Assembly: GCF_003610915.1 (NCBI RefSeq)
Contig: NZ_NSDJ01000001.1
Span: 2,666,001-2,730,000, forward strand
Direction of reading: 5' to 3'
Length of the DNA: 64,000 nt
Source of the DNA: Rahnella variigena
GTDB lineage: Bacteria > Pseudomonadota > Gammaproteobacteria > Enterobacterales > Enterobacteriaceae
The notes under the pieces are model-generated. The model made no database searches, was not told the origin of the DNA, and was given only the letters and a program-made list of their open reading frames with translations. The position numbers and the translations under genes are program-made. Shown here piece after piece: positions 60,753-64,000 of this stretch (positions within the stretch are counted from its first letter, which is position 1; the number at the start of each line of letters is the position of its first letter).

Positions 60753-61507
60753 GTATAGTAATATCCGTTGTGTCACATAATCATTTTGATCTTATAAAAA
60801 AGTTAAAAAGTCTCCAACAACTATCCAAAACCTTTAAAGTTTATTTGATAGATAATGTAAAAGAGGATGGATTCAAAGAGTGGTGTGATACCCACGATAT
60901 ATACTATATTGCAAATGATAAAAAATTAGGGTTTGGTGAGAACAATAATATTATTTTCCAAACTGCTTTTAATAATTCACCTTCAGAAGATGACTGGTTC
61001 TTAGTACTGAATCCTGACGTCATAGTTGATCCTGAATCTATTTATAATCTTGTAGAAAAGATGAAACTAGATAAAACCCATCTTTCTACGGTCAATTTAT
61101 ACAAAAATGCTGAATGCAATGAATATGATAATGCGGTTAGAAATTTCCCGACCCTCACTGATTTTGTTAAATCATACTTAACTGGAAATAATCCAAGCAT
61201 TCTGGATAAGTCTAAAATCATTAGAGCAACAGCTGTGGACTGGGCTTCAGGTTCTTTTTTGATGTTCAACGCAAAATTGTATGATGAAATCAATGGTTTT
61301 GATAGCAATTACTTCATGTACTGCGAGGATATTGATATATGTTTACGCGCAAAAGTTTTGTGTAAACATAGTGTAGTGTATTACCCAGATATCAAAGCTG
61401 TCCATTTAGCAGCGCATTCCAACCGTAAATTATTTTCGAAGAGTTTTTTTTGGCATGTTAGAAGTATGATTCGTTATCTCACGCTAAAAAATAATTATAA
61501 ACTTTAA
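60749..61507 (+). CDS. Family 2 rhamnosyltransferase, WbbL-like
   Basis: A 252-residue GT2 enzyme resembling Escherichia WbbL, a rhamnosyltransferase. It starts MSIVISVVSHNHFDLIKKL. YYIANDKKLGFGENNNIIF is the nucleotide-sugar region, WFLVLNPDVIVDP carries the DxD-like NPD, and VDWASGSFLMF followed by DSNYFMYCEDIDICLRA has the acceptor-site Glu-Asp. The start is GTG at 60749, overlapping the previous stop by four bases. With intact rml genes this would add L-rhamnose. Confidence 0.85.
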   Translation: MSIVISVVSHNHFDLIKKLKSLQQLSKTFKVYLIDNVKEDGFKEWCDTHDIYYIANDKKLGFGENNNIIFQTAFNNSPSEDDWFLVLNPDVIVDPESIYNLVEKMKLDKTHLSTVNLYKNAECNEYDNAVRNFPTLTDFVKSYLTGNNPSILDKSKIIRATAVDWASGSFLMFNAKLYDEINGFDSNYFMYCEDIDICLRAKVLCKHSVVYYPDIKAVHLAAHSNRKLFSKSFFWHVRSMIRYLTLKNNYKL

Positions 61508-61523
61508 AAGTGAGGGTAAAGAA

Positions 61524-62771
61524 TTGGATCGATTGCTGATTAAGAATATATTCTCATTGTTTAGTATTCAGGCTGTAAATTATATATTGCCACTTTTAAT
61601 TATTCCATATTTAGTTAGAGTGTTAGGGGTTGAAGTATTTGGCGTGTATATTCTTATTTTAACTGTGTCACAATATTTTATAATCTTAACTGAATACGGT
61701 TTCAATCTTTCTGCTACAAGAAAAATTGCAGTCAATTTAGATAGTTTTAATTATGTGTCAAAAACATTTAGCTCGGTATTAGCAGCTAAAACCTTTTTAG
61801 CTCTAATTGGTATTGTTCTGTTGAACCTAGCGCTCTTATGTATTCCAAAATACCAGGACTACACTGGGTATTTAAATGTTGCATATTTAAGTGTTTGGGG
61901 AAGTGTTTTTTTTCCTATCTGGTTATATCAGGCATACGAAAAAATGGTATGGATAGCTGTTTGTAACTTTGTTTCTAGAATTGCAGGCATCATACTCGTT
62001 TTTTTATTTGTAAAGTCATCTGAAGATTTATATCTGGCAATTTTAATTCAAGGTTTGATACCTGTAATCGCTGCTGTTATAGCAATGTGCCATAGTCAGA
62101 TTAAAGGCCTGGCAGATTTTAAAAAAATTGATAAGTTTGACGTTTTGCACGAATTAAAAGACAGTTGGGACATTTTCATATCAACATCATTTGTCAGTTT
62201 ATATACGACAAGTATTCCAATAATTTTGGGAATGACTTCTGGGGTTGCCAGTGTTGGTATTTTTTCTGCAGCCGATAAAATAAGGCTTGCTCTACAATCT
62301 TTAATTAACCCTGTTTCTCAGGCATTATACCCGCGATTAAGCAAACTTATGCAATCAGAGGAAAATGCCGCATTGGCACTAATAAAAAAGACGTTTCAAT
62401 ATTTTGTAATTCCCTTATTTATCCTTAGTCTAGGTGTGATGATTTTTTCTGATAAAATCATCACAATATTTTATGGACAGAATATGCATGACGTTTCCAA
62501 CTTGCTTAAAATATTGGTATGGATCCCACCCATTGTGGCGATAGCTAACTTATTAGGGATACAAATCATGCTTCCCAAAGGCATGTCCCGACAATTTAGC
62601 ATAACCTACATTATTTCTGGAATTGTAGGATTTCCAGTGCTCTTTATAAGTTCTGCGGCTTTCTCAATATGGGGTGTATCAGTTGCTTCAATTTTAATAG
62701 AAGTCATGGTCGTTACGCTATTTTTCTATTTTATATCTAAATCCAAAAAAACCATTAAAACTTTGTCATAA
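61524..62771 (+). CDS. wzx: O-antigen flippase Wzx
   Basis: A 415-residue polysaccharide-translocase-family membrane protein with about 12 spans. It starts LLIKNIFSLFSIQAVNYILPLLIIPYLVRVLGVEVFGVYILI, which is the typical Wzx N-terminus (Y-L-PLL-IPYLxRVLG). It flips the undecaprenyl-linked repeat across the inner membrane. The start is TTG at 61524 with GAGGGTAAAGAA ahead; no in-frame ATG gives a complete N-terminus. It lies amid glycosyltransferase genes, as expected. Confidence 0.9.
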   Translation: MDRLLIKNIFSLFSIQAVNYILPLLIIPYLVRVLGVEVFGVYILILTVSQYFIILTEYGFNLSATRKIAVNLDSFNYVSKTFSSVLAAKTFLALIGIVLLNLALLCIPKYQDYTGYLNVAYLSVWGSVFFPIWLYQAYEKMVWIAVCNFVSRIAGIILVFLFVKSSEDLYLAILIQGLIPVIAAVIAMCHSQIKGLADFKKIDKFDVLHELKDSWDIFISTSFVSLYTTSIPIILGMTSGVASVGIFSAADKIRLALQSLINPVSQALYPRLSKLMQSEENAALALIKKTFQYFVIPLFILSLGVMIFSDKIITIFYGQNMHDVSNLLKILVWIPPIVAIANLLGIQIMLPKGMSRQFSITYIISGIVGFPVLFISSAAFSIWGVSVASILIEVMVVTLFFYFISKSKKTIKTLS

Positions 62772-62776
62772 ATAAT

Positions 62777-63670
62777 ATGAATCCTCTAATATCAATTTGT
62801 ATACCCACTAAAGATCGTCTGAAGCATTTAACTGCAACAGTCGAATCAATAATTAATGACGGTGTCGATGTGTCATTGTATGAAATAGTTATCTCTGATA
62901 ATTCAGACAATGATAATATCAGAATTTATTGTGAGAGTTTGCAAGCTAATGGGTACAGAGTTAAACATGTAAAAAATCCTTTATTAGGGTTTTACAACTC
63001 TATTGTATCTCTGAGGGAAGCTTCTGGAAGTTTATTAAAATTGCATAATGACTATAGCTGTTTTGTTAAAGGGCAGTTTTCATTTATGATTAAATTAGTA
63101 CAAGAGAATATAAATGATATGCCTACCATATTTTTCTCAAATGGCACGCTTGGATTTAATGTAAATAAGCTTTGCAGTAGTAAAGATGATTTTTTCTCAA
63201 AAACGCATTTCCAAAATACATGGAGTTCAGCATTTAGCATTTGGAAAAAAGATTTTGATTTAGTTCCGCATGAACGCGAAAATTTAGACTCCATGTTCCC
63301 TCACACCTCTATACTGCTAAATTGTATAAAGGAAAATTATTTGATTTGCGATTATGTAATTTTTGAAAATATTTCTGTATCCGGGAAGGGCGGTTATAAC
63401 CTCTTCGATTGTTTTTGTAATCGATATCTCAATATGTTGAGAGCAAAAGTTAAATCTTCTGAGTTGACCAATAAAACATTTCGTAGAATCAAATGGAAAA
63501 TGTTTCTTGACTTCGTAACGCCCTGGTACTACAAGACTGTTTCAACGGATCAAGGCTTTACGTTTGATGTTACCAATGCTGATGGCATCATTAAAAAAAA
63601 CTATGGTATTTTGCCTTATTACGTGATGCTTACCGTTTGTAAAATAAAAAAAATAATTTCCAGGAGATGA
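62777..63670 (+). CDS. Family 2 glycosyltransferase
   Basis: A 297-residue enzyme with GT-A N-terminal features: LISICIPTKDRLKHLTATVESIIND and YEIVISDNSDNDN (about residues 35-47). The DxD-like position is unusual, HNDYSCFVKGQ, where related enzymes have a clearer DDD/DxD. The C-terminal half, containing FDFVTPWYYKTVS-like aromatic stretches, is not recognised. It follows wzx after five bases. Donor specificity is unknown. Confidence 0.75.
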   Translation: MNPLISICIPTKDRLKHLTATVESIINDGVDVSLYEIVISDNSDNDNIRIYCESLQANGYRVKHVKNPLLGFYNSIVSLREASGSLLKLHNDYSCFVKGQFSFMIKLVQENINDMPTIFFSNGTLGFNVNKLCSSKDDFFSKTHFQNTWSSAFSIWKKDFDLVPHERENLDSMFPHTSILLNCIKENYLICDYVIFENISVSGKGGYNLFDCFCNRYLNMLRAKVKSSELTNKTFRRIKWKMFLDFVTPWYYKTVSTDQGFTFDVTNADGIIKKNYGILPYYVMLTVCKIKKIISRR

Positions 63671-63675
63671 ATTAA

Positions 63676-64000
63676 GTGAATTCACTTTTACGTGAACGGC
63701 CAATGATTTTTTTATTAAAATTAGTCTTTTATGTGTATTTAAAAATGAGGAACAAATTTTATAGTGCTGCTTTCTCAACTCGTGGTCTTGTTGTAGGTAG
63801 AAATATTTCGATTGTAGGAACTAAAAATATTTCCATAGGTAATCATGTAATTTTAGGGAATCAGACTTGGTTAGATTGTATAGACCATGCTACTCTTATT
63901 ATAGGAGATGATGTGTCATTAAGCCAAAATGTACATGTTTCAGCGATGGTTGAGGTTCGCATCGGCAATGGATGCCTAATTGGAAGTGATGTGTTAGTTA
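63676..64000 (+). CDS. Hexapeptide-repeat acyltransferase (cut by window end)
   Basis: The first 108 codons of a left-handed beta-helix acyltransferase. After a basic N-terminus (RERPMIFLLKLVFYVYLKMRNKFYS) come imperfect hexapeptide repeats: NISIVGTKNISIGNHVILGNQ, ATLIIGDDVSLSQNVHVSA and VEVRIGNGCLIGSDVLV. Such enzymes O-acetylate sugars of the repeat unit or lipid-linked intermediates. The start is GTG at 63676 with AGGAGATGAATTAA ahead; the gene runs out of the window at 64000. It is part of the O-antigen operon. Confidence 0.82.
   Translation, partial: MNSLLRERPMIFLLKLVFYVYLKMRNKFYSAAFSTRGLVVGRNISIVGTKNISIGNHVILGNQTWLDCIDHATLIIGDDVSLSQNVHVSAMVEVRIGNGCLIGSDVLV

Overview
The window reads as a chromosomal segment of an Enterobacterales bacterium. 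The housekeeping blocks match the Escherichia/Yersinia gene order: argS-yecM-cutC, cmoB-cmoA, yecN-yecE-yecD, aspS-nudB-yebC-ruvCAB, metG/mrp and udk-dcd-asmA-yegH next to a JUMPstart/O-antigen locus. Protein sequence and content (type I-F CRISPR, bgl operon) suggest a Yersiniaceae-like genus such as Rahnella, Ewingella or Rouxiella. That genus is an inference; no 16S or tRNA gene is present to settle it.

Layout. 1-16.5 kb is core: translation (argS, aspS), tRNA wobble modification (cmoA, cmoB), recombination (ruvC, ruvA, ruvB) and small conserved proteins. It is interrupted at 4.6-6.8 kb by an AT-rich acyltransferase gene and a gene-poor stretch with a probably frameshifted small membrane peptide. 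16.5-25.2 kb is a beta-glucoside catabolic region: an intracellular GH3 glycosidase divergent from PTS permease bglF, 6-phospho-beta-glucosidase, an OprB-type porin and a BglG/LicT antiterminator. Its leader holds a CRP-like site and a textbook RAT/terminator switch. 25.4-30.3 kb has ansP, a two-gene unit of unknown function, an FAH-family hydrolase, and an SDR dehydrogenase divergent from a HxlR regulator across twin palindromic operators.

30.4-31.9 kb is the most unusual stretch. It holds an orphan type I-F CRISPR array (10 repeats, 9 spacers, no cas genes in the window), then remnants resembling small P4/Mu-type phage genes (Ash/Icd-like, Ner-like). Between those remnants lies an intergenic RNA predicted to form a 17-bp stem closing two hairpins. 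31.9-39 kb is a CocE-type serine hydrolase co-transcribed with a complete dipeptide-type ABC importer whose binding protein carries a Tat signal. 39-42.5 kb holds a small membrane protein, two regulators (LysR, MocR) and a DUF1127 protein. A roughly 130-bp composite inverted repeat sits in three convergent-gene junctions there, with a solo half-copy beside the CRISPR array.

42.5-52.1 kb is core again (metG, mrp, udk, dcd, asmA, yegH, galU-family). From 52.2 kb a long untranslated leader with a promoter and a JUMPstart/ops element (RfaH target) precedes a WecA-like initiating transferase, rmlB-D-A-C, a probable Wzy, four glycosyltransferases, Wzx and a hexapeptide acyltransferase cut by the window end. 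This is a Wzx/Wzy-dependent, probably rhamnose-containing O-antigen (or capsule) cluster. Base composition becomes strongly AT-rich after rmlC, as is usual for serotype-specific genes. The rmlD copy lacks an internal block of about 31 conserved residues, which raises the question whether dTDP-L-rhamnose is made from this locus.
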